Origin: Paenibacillus sp. FSL R5-0345
GTDB taxonomy: Bacteria > Bacillota > Bacilli > Paenibacillales > Paenibacillaceae
Direction: 5' to 3'
DNA length: 64,000 nucleotides
Assembly: GCF_000758585.1 (NCBI RefSeq)
Contig: NZ_CP009281.1
Location: 1,302,001 to 1,366,000, forward strand
The notes beneath the pieces were generated by a model. It was given only the letters and a program-made list of their open reading frames with translations, was not told the origin of the DNA and searched no databases. Each line of letters begins with the position of its first letter. Positions within the stretch are counted from its first letter, which is position 1. Position numbers and translations under genes: made by a program. Positions 32,779 through 40,703 of the stretch are shown piece by piece.

Positions 32779-33137
32779 ACGACGTATGGGAAGCCGTGCA
32801 GCCGCAAGTAACTACGGTTATTATCTCAATTGTTGGGATACTAGCGACTGTCGTTCTTGGAATGCTGGCTTTGTTACAGACCAGAGTTAAACTGTGGCTG
32901 GACTCTAAAACGTCCGTGGCACAGAGAGAGATGATTCACAAGATAGCAGCTGAAGCTTATGCATACGCAGAAAAAGAGTACAAGAATCAAAACAGCGCAA
33001 GTAACCTTAAACTAAACGCTGCTTTCTCTTATACGTCAGACAGGCTCGGCAAGGCGGGTATCAAGGTAACACCGGAGGAAATCAAGGGAGCCATTGAAAA
33101 AGCAGTACAAGACTATAAGATAAAGCAGGTGAGTTAA
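32775..33137 (+). CDS. Phage holin, LL-H family
   Basis: 120 aa; CGGAGGTGGCACA precedes ATG 32775. One N-terminal membrane helix (VTTVIISIVGILATVVLGMLALL), then an amphipathic region ending in the family pattern AYAYAEKEY...LGKAGIKVTPEEIKGAIEKAV. LL-H-type holins form membrane lesions that release the endolysin at lysis time. ATGA overlap with the endolysin; its stop overlaps the next ATG. Confidence 0.9.
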   Translation: MNDVWEAVQPQVTTVIISIVGILATVVLGMLALLQTRVKLWLDSKTSVAQREMIHKIAAEAYAYAEKEYKNQNSASNLKLNAAFSYTSDRLGKAGIKVTPEEIKGAIEKAVQDYKIKQVS

Positions 33138-33799
33138 TGAAGAAAATATTTATTATCATCATTTCCACGTTGCTATTCTCTTCTCCGGTTTATGCCTACA
33201 ATTACAATGAACCGCATAATGAAGTGTTACAAGCTCAACTCGAAACGGCTCGTAGTAAGACCTTGCACGTGGTAGCACTAACTGAAAAGATATTCCAAGG
33301 AACCACAATAGTGTTTGGAACTGGAGCACTGTTGGATGGAGGATATATCCTTACAAACGAACACGTCATTGCAGGAAGTACCAGCATTGTAGTGAACACA
33401 TATGACAAACAAAGATATGATGCTGAGTTGATCGCATCGGATTACATTAAAGATTTAGCATTACTAAAAATAAATACTGACACTAAGGGATTTGTCCTCG
33501 CGGATGAATCCCTTTTGTATGTCGGAATGCCTATTATGAGCATCGGAAACCCACAAGGATTAGCTATGTGGTCTTACAGTGAAGGAACGTTACTTAATCT
33601 AATCCAGCGTTGCAAATGGGTAACAGGTGAATCGTACAATCTAATGGGTGATAATCAGGTATTAGGTGGCAATAGCGGAGGGCCATTATTAAACAGCAAA
33701 GGTGAACTTATTGGAATTGTCCGTGGAACTGCTCCAGATCGGTCATTTTCTATTACACTGAAGGATATCAAAGAATTCATGACTAAGAGCCTTCCTTAA
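33137..33799 (+). CDS. Secreted trypsin-like serine protease
   Basis: 220 aa. Signal peptide 1-20 (KKIFIIIISTLLFSSPVYA). The chymotrypsin/HtrA fold is shown by the triad H76 (LTNEHVIAG), D106 (IKDLALL) and S180 (GGNSGGPLL). There is no PDZ domain, unlike HtrA. It is the last gene before the attachment site, overlaps the holin by one base and ends in a terminator, the usual place for cargo genes. It may act on host surface proteins, aid lysis, or alter the lysogen's exterior; the substrate is unknown. Confidence 0.85.
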   Translation: MKKIFIIIISTLLFSSPVYAYNYNEPHNEVLQAQLETARSKTLHVVALTEKIFQGTTIVFGTGALLDGGYILTNEHVIAGSTSIVVNTYDKQRYDAELIASDYIKDLALLKINTDTKGFVLADESLLYVGMPIMSIGNPQGLAMWSYSEGTLLNLIQRCKWVTGESYNLMGDNQVLGGNSGGPLLNSKGELIGIVRGTAPDRSFSITLKDIKEFMTKSLP

Positions 33800-33816
33800 C
33801 TGGGAGGCTCATTTTT
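33787..33816 (+). terminator. Terminator of the phage late operon
   Basis: GAGCCTTCC (33787-33795) pairs with GGGAGGCTC (33802-33810), 9 bp with one G-U pair, then ATTTTTCT. It overlaps the protease stop codon and should shield the tad genes beyond attR from phage late transcription. Confidence 0.75.
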
Positions 33817-33854
33817 CTATGCTGTGGATAACTTATGAATACCACAATAACTAA

Positions 33855-33880
33855 GATAGGAGCTTGTCCTCAGGACATAG
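33855..33880. other. Right attachment site region (attR) inside tadA
   Basis: The TadA frame is open from GAT 33855 (D-R-S-L-S-S-G-H-S-N-S); a TAA at 33852 ends it on the phage side. Intact TadA/CpaF proteins have 'DGSLSTGHANS' here, so the junction must be at or just before this motif. It contains the inverted repeat TGTCCT-C-AGGACA (33865-33877), a plausible recombinase core. The exact crossover cannot be set without attL. Confidence 0.6.
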
Positions 33881-34223
33881 TAACAGCGCGCACGATATGG
33901 TCAGTCGACTGGAGACGATGGTGCTAAGTGCTGCGGATCTGCCGGTAACGGTTGTACGTCAGCAGATCGCATCGGCGATTGATATTTTCGTACATTTGTC
34001 CAGGCTCCGTGATCGCACTAGGCGAGTGATGGAGATTAGTGAGGTTGGGGGCCTAAAAGATGGAGAAGTGGTCTTGAACCCTCTATATGAATTTCAAGAG
34101 TCCGGTGAGCGAGAGGGACGGGTACAAGGGGGGCTAGTTTCTAGTGGAAACCCGCTTATACATACAGCAAAGCTTAGAATGGCTGGTGTAACCTCCTACC
34201 CGTTATCACAGTATGGATTCTGA
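33855..34223 (+). pseudogene. tadA: tadA/cpaF pilus ATPase, C-terminal fragment
   Basis: Only the last ~122 codons are present: SLSSGHSNSAHDMVSRLETMVLSAADLPV...RQQIASAIDIFVHLSRLRDRTRRVMEISEVGGL. This is the C-terminal end of the TadA/CpaF hexameric ATPase that powers Flp pilus assembly; the ATP-binding part is missing. No proper start precedes it. The gene is cut by the prophage, and the 5' part should lie beyond attL. It is followed 22 bases later by tadB. Pilus assembly by this locus should be off in the lysogen unless another ATPase substitutes. Confidence 0.88.
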
Positions 34224-34245
34224 ATTCTAAAAGGGGGAAGAGGCA

Positions 34246-35049
34246 GTGCTTAAGATTAAGTTTGCTGCTGAAAAGTCTAAGGAAGCTGATTCCGGAGGCC
34301 ATTCATTATTGCCGGATTATACGGTTTACGAGTTGACTTTGGTACAGAAAATTCTGGCAATCGCAGTAGGCAGTTTGCTGCTGTTTGTAGTGGGATATCT
34401 TTTTTATCATCATTGGATACTGTCTTTACTACTTATGCCAGGTGGGGTGTATGCACCTCGTATACTGCGTAATTATTTGCTGAAAAGACGCCGGAGTATG
34501 CTTAATTTACAGTTTAAACAGACGTTATTTTCATTGTCTTCCTCGCTCTCAGCAGGGCGCTCGGTCGAGAATGCTTTCCGGGAAGCAGTGCAGGATTTAC
34601 GTATGCTCGACCCGGAGGGAGGCGGCGATATGATCTCGGAGCTAAATATTATCTGTACGCGCATGGAATACGGTCAGCCAGTGGAAGAAGCACTACGGGA
34701 TTTCAGTGAAAGAGCTGGAATGGAAGATATCGAGCGATTTGCTGACGTGTTCTCTGTATGTAAACGTACTGGTGGTGATCTTGTAGAAGTAGTACGGCGT
34801 ACATCCACGATTATCGGAGAGAAGCTAGATATTCAGCAGGATATTGCTGTAAGCATTGCACAGAAGAAGTTCGAGGCTAAAGCACTGCTGATATCCCCAC
34901 TGATCATGGTGATCTTTATGAGTTTAACTGCAGGAGACTATATGGAGCCTATGTATACGGGAGCGGGTATAGCCATATCGACACTAGCGCTTATTGCGTT
35001 GTTCTTATGTTATCTCTGGACTACTAAAATAATGGACATTCCGCTGTGA
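34246..35049 (+). CDS. tadB: Tad pilus inner-membrane platform protein TadB
   Basis: 267 aa from GTG 34246, with AAAAGGGGGAAGAGGCA upstream. N-terminal membrane helices (ILAIAVGSLLLFVVGYLFYHH), then a type II secretion F domain (FKQTLFSLSSSLSAGRSVENAFREA...ICTRMEYGQPVEEALRDFSERAGMEDIERFADVF) and two C-terminal helices. Family members form the platform that TadA works on. Directly behind the tadA fragment. Confidence 0.88.
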   Translation: MLKIKFAAEKSKEADSGGHSLLPDYTVYELTLVQKILAIAVGSLLLFVVGYLFYHHWILSLLLMPGGVYAPRILRNYLLKRRRSMLNLQFKQTLFSLSSSLSAGRSVENAFREAVQDLRMLDPEGGGDMISELNIICTRMEYGQPVEEALRDFSERAGMEDIERFADVFSVCKRTGGDLVEVVRRTSTIIGEKLDIQQDIAVSIAQKKFEAKALLISPLIMVIFMSLTAGDYMEPMYTGAGIAISTLALIALFLCYLWTTKIMDIPL

Positions 35050-35062
35050 AGGGGATGAAATC

Positions 35063-35935
35063 ATGCGATGGCTATGTGCAGTATTCACTATATTTTTACT
35101 TGTTGTCTGGGCTCTGTTACGAATTAAATGCGGAAAAAGATATGCCGGGTTAAGGAGGCTTCCCATGGACGGTTTACGACTTCGGAAGCTGGGTGAACCG
35201 CTGCTGCTGCTCATTGAGAAGAGTGGCACCGCCAGCCGTTTTCCATCGTTGATGTTCAGGATTCAACGTTCCCTGCAGCGAAGTTATGGGATGCGTTACA
35301 GTGCAGAACGGACCTTGCTGTTCATGGGTGAGATGCTTAGCTACAGTTGGTTGTTGCTTGTGGGTGGAAGCTTGATCACAGGGTTTAGCGGCGATCAGAC
35401 AGGTCTGATTCTAGGCTTTTTCTTGGCGGTAGCTCTACCGGCTGTTATGGTCAGTGATTTACATAAAAAGGTGAGGGTGCGGGAGCAAAATATTATGCTC
35501 GAGCTACCAGAGCTTCTGAACAGTATTGTATTGCTGGTAGGAGCAGGTGAGACTGTGCAGCGGGCGATTATCCGCTGTGTAGAGAGCCACCGAGGTGATG
35601 TTAATCATCCACTGTATAAGGAGCTTAGGATTATGACCAGTGAATGGGAAGGAGGGTATTCTTTTCAGCAGGCATTCGAGAATTTTAGCAAGAGATGCGC
35701 AGTGCAGGAGGTATCCTTGTTCACGACGACGGTTCTTCTGAATTACCGCAGGGGTGGAGCGGATTTTGTGTTATCGCTACGCGACCTATCGCGAATGCTG
35801 TGGGATAAACGGAAAGCTATCAGTCGAACGCGAGGGGAGCAGGCTTCCTCTAAGCTAGTCTTTCCGATGGTAGTTATCTTTTTAATAGTAATTGTACTGG
35901 TGGGAACACCAGCATTCATGATGTTAAAAATGTAG
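35063..35935 (+). CDS. tadC: Tad pilus inner-membrane platform protein TadC
   Basis: 290 aa; AAGGGGATGAAATC upstream of ATG 35063. Membrane helices near 1-20, 85-130 and at the C-terminus surround a T2SSF domain (LPELLNSIVLLVGAGETVQRAIIRCVE...EGGYSFQQAFENFSKRCAVQEVSLF). Works as partner of TadB. Same operon, 13 bases after tadB. Confidence 0.88.
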   Translation: MRWLCAVFTIFLLVVWALLRIKCGKRYAGLRRLPMDGLRLRKLGEPLLLLIEKSGTASRFPSLMFRIQRSLQRSYGMRYSAERTLLFMGEMLSYSWLLLVGGSLITGFSGDQTGLILGFFLAVALPAVMVSDLHKKVRVREQNIMLELPELLNSIVLLVGAGETVQRAIIRCVESHRGDVNHPLYKELRIMTSEWEGGYSFQQAFENFSKRCAVQEVSLFTTTVLLNYRRGGADFVLSLRDLSRMLWDKRKAISRTRGEQASSKLVFPMVVIFLIVIVLVGTPAFMMLKM

Positions 35936-35948
35936 GAGGATGAAACGA

Positions 35949-36137
35949 ATGATGACGACAATGGTGAGTACTGCAAAGAGCTTTTGGAAGGACGAGGAAG
36001 GTCTGGGGACGCTGGAGATGATTCTGATCATTGCTGTGTTGATTGCGGTTGTTTTGGTATTTCGTGAGGAGATTGTAAAAGTAGTTAAAGATCTGATTAG
36101 CACTGCGGGTGAAAAGAGCCAGGACGTATTCGAGTGA
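35949..36137 (+). CDS. flp: Flp-type type IVb pilin
   Basis: 62 aa. ATG 35949 has AGGAGG at 9 bases; an ATG at 35940 is too close to it. The prepilin motif is DEEG-LGTLE-MILIIAVLIAVVLVF: cleavage after G18 leaves Glu at +5 of the mature protein, then the hydrophobic assembly helix. Should be processed by the peptidase at 40176 and form the pilus fibre. Its stop overlaps the GTG of the next gene. Confidence 0.85.
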   Translation: MMTTMVSTAKSFWKDEEGLGTLEMILIIAVLIAVVLVFREEIVKVVKDLISTAGEKSQDVFE

Positions 36138-36808
36138 GCAAGCTTAAGGAAGATCGAGGCAGCTTTACTATTGAAGCCTCACTTCTGCTGCCATTGGTCA
36201 TGTGTATTACGATGCTTCTATTGTTCTTCTGCTTGTATAGCTATCAGAAATCCATGCTGATACAAGTGGCCTCAGGAGCCACAGAGCGTGCGGCTTACAA
36301 TTGGGGTAACAGTCATAAAGAGGTTTCTGGATCCTACGCTATTGGTGAATATGACTCCCTCTATTGGAGGATTGGTGACGACGCGTTGCTATCTTCATTA
36401 TTCGGCGGAGAAGCTGGAAGTGGCGGTGTAACCATAGAGTTACCTGGTGAAGTGTCAGATGAAAGTGATTTGCCCGTACTTAAACTCAGGCATTCCTCCA
36501 CTATGGTTCCGTATAATATGCCGGGAAATATGAACTATGTATACAGCCTTACCGGACGGAAAGTAAGTGCTGAGTTAAATCGCCTACTAAACCTACCCGT
36601 ACTTGATGAGATTCTTTCTGATGAGGCAAAACCAAATGTGAAAGCTCAATCTATCATCGCTGAACCTGTTGAGTTTATTCGTACAGTCGACTTGATGCGA
36701 TACTTCGGGGCAAAGTTCAAGGGAGGCTCAGAGGGGAGTGGTGGATCTGGAGTCCATATGGAGAAGAAGGATGCATCTACAATGATGACCAAGCTTCAGG
36801 ATAAGTGA
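36134..36808 (+). CDS. TadE-like pseudopilin, 224 aa
   Basis: GTG 36134 overlaps the pilin stop. The N-terminal motif KEDRG-SFTIE-ASLLLPLVMCITMLLLFF is a class III prepilin signal (Glu at +5) followed by a membrane helix. The rest is a soluble extracytoplasmic domain with a Gly/Ser-rich stretch near the C-terminus. TadE-like proteins are minor pilins that may start or cap the fibre. Confidence 0.82.
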   Translation: MSKLKEDRGSFTIEASLLLPLVMCITMLLLFFCLYSYQKSMLIQVASGATERAAYNWGNSHKEVSGSYAIGEYDSLYWRIGDDALLSSLFGGEAGSGGVTIELPGEVSDESDLPVLKLRHSSTMVPYNMPGNMNYVYSLTGRKVSAELNRLLNLPVLDEILSDEAKPNVKAQSIIAEPVEFIRTVDLMRYFGAKFKGGSEGSGGSGVHMEKKDASTMMTKLQDK

Positions 36809-36867
36809 TATTTCTTTGCCCGTGGATCTAATATTCATTGAAAGCAGGGATAAGGAGGGAGGTTTTG

Positions 36868-39135
36868 ATGAGGAGTATTTTTACTAGTTGCCTCGCTAGC
36901 GGAAAGAATCGAAAGAGAAAGATGCAGGGGCAGCACGAGGGAAAAACAGAAGGCTCGGTCTCGATTTTCCTAATCATGGTATTGGCTTTCGTCTTTTTAT
37001 TTACAGCAGTGCTGATTGATTATGCGCGCATTGCTGCATTCAATGTTCAAGAGGAACGTCTAGCGAGGGCTAGCGTCCGCTCTGTAATGTCATCCTACGA
37101 TGTTGAGCTGCGAGAGAAGTATGGTTTGTTCGCATTCGGAGAGAGTGACGGGGATATTCTGCTCTCTAAAGTACTCAATGATAATCTGCATAAAAGTGGT
37201 CGGAGTGATGCTTTCAATCTAATCCCCTTTGCGCTGGAATCCTCATCCTTGGAATGGAGCCGACCATTGGGTAGCTATGAAGTTGCTCGTCGACAAATAC
37301 TGGAAGAAATGAAATATAAGGCCCCGATAGATTTCGCGTTAGAGCTGGCAGGTAAATTTAAACCAATGTCAGGAGTAATGGAAGAGGCTTCACGCGCTAC
37401 TACTTTGCTCAGTAAGCTGCAGCCGTTATATGACGAGCGAGAAGAGGCTTTGGATCTTATGTTAGGGCGGAGAAGCCAGGCTGCGGAGAGTGGAAGAAGG
37501 CTACTTCAATGGATTATGAATCCGCCGGGAGAGTCCATTTCAGCCAGTTCGCTCGGAAGTATGCAATCGGCCGCGGATATTTCAGCACAGTATAGCGACT
37601 ACCTTGGGAAGTACTACGATGATCTTTATCGTGATAGTAAAAAGCCTGCAAAGTACACTTATCAATTGTCACTCTATCAGAGTCGAACTACTGAGATGTT
37701 ATCGCGGCTTCCTGCCTTATTAACAGCTTTTCGTGAAGATCATGAAAGATCAATGGAGGGAGCGAAAGAAGCGTTAAAGAAGGCGCAGCAATTGAATGAC
37801 GAGATGAGAAATGTATTGGAACAGTCGCGAATGGAGGGTGGGGATCTATCAAATGATCCTGCTAATAATTGGGATATTCCGGCGAGCTCAGGAGAGATAA
37901 GCTCAGACCCGCTTAAAAAGCTGCGTGAACAGGAAGATGCACTGATTCTCACCTCAACTGATTTAAGTCAGATGGAGAATAATATATCCACGCAGCAAAG
38001 TGCTTTCGAGACCATTGAACCAATCGTAACAGGAATGTCAGGTGTGCTGTATGAAGCTTTGAGTGACAATGGGGACTCCTACCGAATGATATCTTCTGTT
38101 CTTGAAGCTACACGTGTGGTGAAAAACTATGTACAGTATTACGGCGAGAAGGGGAATGTTATCGCTAATGATGTGGCTTTAATTGAACAGCACCGTAGCT
38201 CAGATAAAGAGCGTAAACAATTGGAGAGAGAAGCTAAATCGAAGCTGGGTGAAGCGAAAGCGTTGCTCGATAAGATTCGAATGATGGGTAACGGAGTGAC
38301 AGATTCTCTGAAAGACTATCAAACACTTCGCCAATATTATGAAGAGAATATTGCTTTTAATGAGGAAATAGTATCGGATCCACTGGTTAAATCAGAAGTT
38401 AGCTCAAACATTTATGCTGCTGGGAGTTCGGCGATGGAGGATATGGACGGGATCTATGCAGCGATGGGTGGCATTATGGCAGGAGCTAGAGATAAACTTT
38501 TCCAAACGGAGTATTCTGCCCTCTATTTTCAGCATTTTGACGTTTCCAAGTTAGCTACATTGGCACAAGGTTCTGTAGAGGATACAGATAAGCTTAAAGA
38601 ACAGCTTAATCCTCAAGCACAAGAGCTGGAATACATTCTATATGGATTTTATAATCCTGCAGGCAATGTAGCCGCGGCTTATGCTGAAATATTCGCTATG
38701 CGGTTGTCTATTCGAACGATGGAAGGTTTTATTGAGAAGGCAAGCTTAGGAAATCCATTGGCTGTTCTCGCTGCGGCGCTGTTGTATGGAATCCAGCAAG
38801 CTATTCAAGATATGTTACTACTTTGTGAGAAAGATTCCATTCCTCTATCCAAATACTTACCAGCCCAGCTGACTTATCGCGATCATTTGCGTCTGTTTAT
38901 GATGATGCATGGAGGCGGGAATGTTCAGTTATCTCGGATGCTGGCTCTAATTCGTCTCAACACAGGAATAAATACAGAGGAAAGAAGCACTTATGTATCC
39001 TCGAATATTAAGCTCAAAATGCGGTTATGGTTTCTGCCAGGTGTAGTGAAGCTTTTGGATTATAGCGCTGGGTATTCAGGAAAAGTTCAAGGAAGAACAT
39101 ATATGAGAGAAGTAAAGATTGATTTTTCATATTAG
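36868..39135 (+). CDS. DUF5702 (TadG-like) membrane-anchored protein, 755 aa
   Basis: ATG 36868 is preceded by AAGGAGGGAGGTTTTG; an in-frame codon 10 residues upstream has no site. After a basic N-terminus comes TEGSVSIFLIMVLAFVFLFTAVLIDYARIAAFNVQEERLARASVRSVMSSYD, the DUF5702 start with one membrane helix. There is a Gly before the helix but Phe, not Glu, at +5. The large outer part (~100-740) is helical with coiled coils. Probably an assembly or anchoring protein of the pilus. Confidence 0.8.
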   Translation: MRSIFTSCLASGKNRKRKMQGQHEGKTEGSVSIFLIMVLAFVFLFTAVLIDYARIAAFNVQEERLARASVRSVMSSYDVELREKYGLFAFGESDGDILLSKVLNDNLHKSGRSDAFNLIPFALESSSLEWSRPLGSYEVARRQILEEMKYKAPIDFALELAGKFKPMSGVMEEASRATTLLSKLQPLYDEREEALDLMLGRRSQAAESGRRLLQWIMNPPGESISASSLGSMQSAADISAQYSDYLGKYYDDLYRDSKKPAKYTYQLSLYQSRTTEMLSRLPALLTAFREDHERSMEGAKEALKKAQQLNDEMRNVLEQSRMEGGDLSNDPANNWDIPASSGEISSDPLKKLREQEDALILTSTDLSQMENNISTQQSAFETIEPIVTGMSGVLYEALSDNGDSYRMISSVLEATRVVKNYVQYYGEKGNVIANDVALIEQHRSSDKERKQLEREAKSKLGEAKALLDKIRMMGNGVTDSLKDYQTLRQYYEENIAFNEEIVSDPLVKSEVSSNIYAAGSSAMEDMDGIYAAMGGIMAGARDKLFQTEYSALYFQHFDVSKLATLAQGSVEDTDKLKEQLNPQAQELEYILYGFYNPAGNVAAAYAEIFAMRLSIRTMEGFIEKASLGNPLAVLAAALLYGIQQAIQDMLLLCEKDSIPLSKYLPAQLTYRDHLRLFMMMHGGGNVQLSRMLALIRLNTGINTEERSTYVSSNIKLKMRLWFLPGVVKLLDYSAGYSGKVQGRTYMREVKIDFSY

Positions 39136-39153
39136 CAGGAGGTTGGCAAGGAT

Positions 39154-40146
39154 ATGAGGGACGAGTACCGGATTAGGGGGAGGACTAAGGAAGAAGGTAG
39201 CATGGTAGTAGAGGCGGCGATGGTACTTCCGTTTTTCTTACTGTTTGTTCTGTTCCTAATTTCTATCGTACAGATGACTTTGTATTCGACAGCCTTACAA
39301 AGTACAGCATCCGATACTGTGAAATCTATTTCAACGCATATGTACCCTGCGGCTTTGGCGGTGCAGAAATGGGGGGCAACAAGCGAAGCGGACGCTGATG
39401 CAGTGAAGGGGGGCACGGATCTATCCGCTGGCAATCCAGCTGAATCGAATTGGACAATACCTCGCTTGTCTCTTACAGATTGGGGCAGCAGTTACGCAAT
39501 GGCATTACCCAAGCCGCTGAATGAGTGGGTCATGTCGGCTTTAGAGAAGGGTGAGGGACCGCTGCAGAAGCTACAGGCGGAGACCTCTGAGAGTGTACTG
39601 GACCTGGCGATTAAACCCTTATTGAAGCCGTATCTGTCATCAGACTTACTGGATTATGATCGAATTCATGTATCTAACATTATCGTGCCTGAATTAAAGA
39701 GGAGTACTCGACCTTACTTTGGATTGGTGGTTAGCTATGAGCTGCCAATGAAAGTACCCTTTCTAAACCAAAGCATTGTACTAGAGGCAAGTGCTGTTGA
39801 ACGTCTTTGGATCGGAGATACAGGTGAAGGTATAAATAAGGGCGATGACGGCACTAGTAAACCAGAGGATTTCATTGCGATTTTGGAAAAACCGAATCCA
39901 GCTGTAGCTAATAAGCAAGGCAAAGTTCGTGCCAAAATTCCGCCAAATGCTTCCGCTAGCTTATCCGTCTTTTATAAAAGCGGAGGAAGCACTGCCAAGT
40001 ATTTAGGCTGGAAACAAGCGGACGCGGATGGATATATCGAGTGGGAGTGGAAAATTGGTGTGAATACTACTCCGGGTACTTGGCCATTTGTAATACAGCT
40101 TGATGACGGAAGATCTATTGAGGTTATGTTCACAGTAGTGAAATGA
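39154..40146 (+). CDS. TadE/TadG-like pseudopilin, 330 aa
   Basis: ATG 39154 with AGCAGGAGGTTGGCAAGG upstream. Prepilin motif EEG-SMVVE-AAMVLPFFLLFVLFLISIV (Glu at +5), then a long soluble domain. Residues ~235-330 (NPAVANKQGKVRAKIPPNAS...YIEWEWKIGVNTTPGTWPFVIQLDDGRSIEVMFTVV) form an Ig-like beta domain. A larger minor pilin, possibly displayed near the pilus tip. Confidence 0.8.
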   Translation: MRDEYRIRGRTKEEGSMVVEAAMVLPFFLLFVLFLISIVQMTLYSTALQSTASDTVKSISTHMYPAALAVQKWGATSEADADAVKGGTDLSAGNPAESNWTIPRLSLTDWGSSYAMALPKPLNEWVMSALEKGEGPLQKLQAETSESVLDLAIKPLLKPYLSSDLLDYDRIHVSNIIVPELKRSTRPYFGLVVSYELPMKVPFLNQSIVLEASAVERLWIGDTGEGINKGDDGTSKPEDFIAILEKPNPAVANKQGKVRAKIPPNASASLSVFYKSGGSTAKYLGWKQADADGYIEWEWKIGVNTTPGTWPFVIQLDDGRSIEVMFTVVK

Positions 40147-40175
40147 ATGAAGAGGAAAGGAAAGGAGTGTAATCC

Positions 40176-40685
40176 ATGGCGGAGTGGGCGTTTTGGGGGT
40201 GTTTTCCGTTTCTGGCAGCTGCATTTATTACAGATATTAAGTCGATGAGAATACCGAACTGGATTACAGTGTCAGGTTTGCTTGCCGGTCTGCTTGCTCA
40301 AGTGCTGATGAACGGCTGGGATGGACTCCTGAAGGCTGGTGTGGGTGCTGTAGCAGGATTTTCAGTGCTTCTGATCATGCATTTGATAGGGGCGGTTGGC
40401 GCGGGGGATGTTAAGCTTTTTGCCGGGATCGGCGCTTGGACAGGAATGCTGTTTACATTGCAGGTCGTGGTGTACTCCGTATTATTTGGAGCTTTAATAG
40501 GCTGGATAATTGTCTTAATGAGACGGGAAACAGGGAGGCGTACGCGTAAGATCATTAACACAATTTCAGGATTTATATTATTGAAAAGTTCATTCCTATT
40601 TAAAAATAAAGATAGTGAGCTGTTGAGATTTCCTTTCATGCTGGCTGTAGTCCCTGGTACCATATGCGCTTATCTTTATTTTTAA
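40176..40685 (+). CDS. tadV: Prepilin peptidase TadV/CpaA (A24 family)
   Basis: 169 aa; AAGGAAAGGAGTGTAATCC upstream. Multi-span membrane aspartyl peptidase with the two catalytic Asp motifs: FITD20IKSMRIPNW and GAVGAGD78VKLF. It cleaves the leader of the Flp pilin and the TadE-like proteins of this cluster. It lacks the N-methyltransferase part, as is normal for the Tad type. The only prepilin peptidase gene in the window. Confidence 0.9.
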   Translation: MAEWAFWGCFPFLAAAFITDIKSMRIPNWITVSGLLAGLLAQVLMNGWDGLLKAGVGAVAGFSVLLIMHLIGAVGAGDVKLFAGIGAWTGMLFTLQVVVYSVLFGALIGWIIVLMRRETGRRTRKIINTISGFILLKSSFLFKNKDSELLRFPFMLAVVPGTICAYLYF

Positions 40686-40703
40686 AATAGGAGGTGGTGA
40701 TGC

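Larger units (their letters stand above)
1..33880 (+). mobile_element. Prophage, right-hand part (early, late, lysis modules up to attR)
   Basis: A continuous run of phage genes, nearly all on the plus strand, in the usual order: replication, recombination, late regulator, terminase, portal, scaffold, capsid, tail, internal virion proteins, endolysin, holin. The portal, nozzle and tail-spike types and the absence of tape-measure and tail-tube genes point to a short-tailed (podovirus-like) virion. The right end falls near 33,855-33,880, where a tadA/cpaF reading frame resumes. Integrase, immunity genes and the left end are not in the window. The structural genes look intact, so the element may be inducible; this is inference. 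Confidence 0.93.

Noticed and set aside
33897..34223. The tadA fragment as an independent short gene starting at an internal ATG
   Set aside because: No ribosome binding site, and the sequence is exactly the C-terminal end of a known larger protein, so a truncated gene is the simpler reading.
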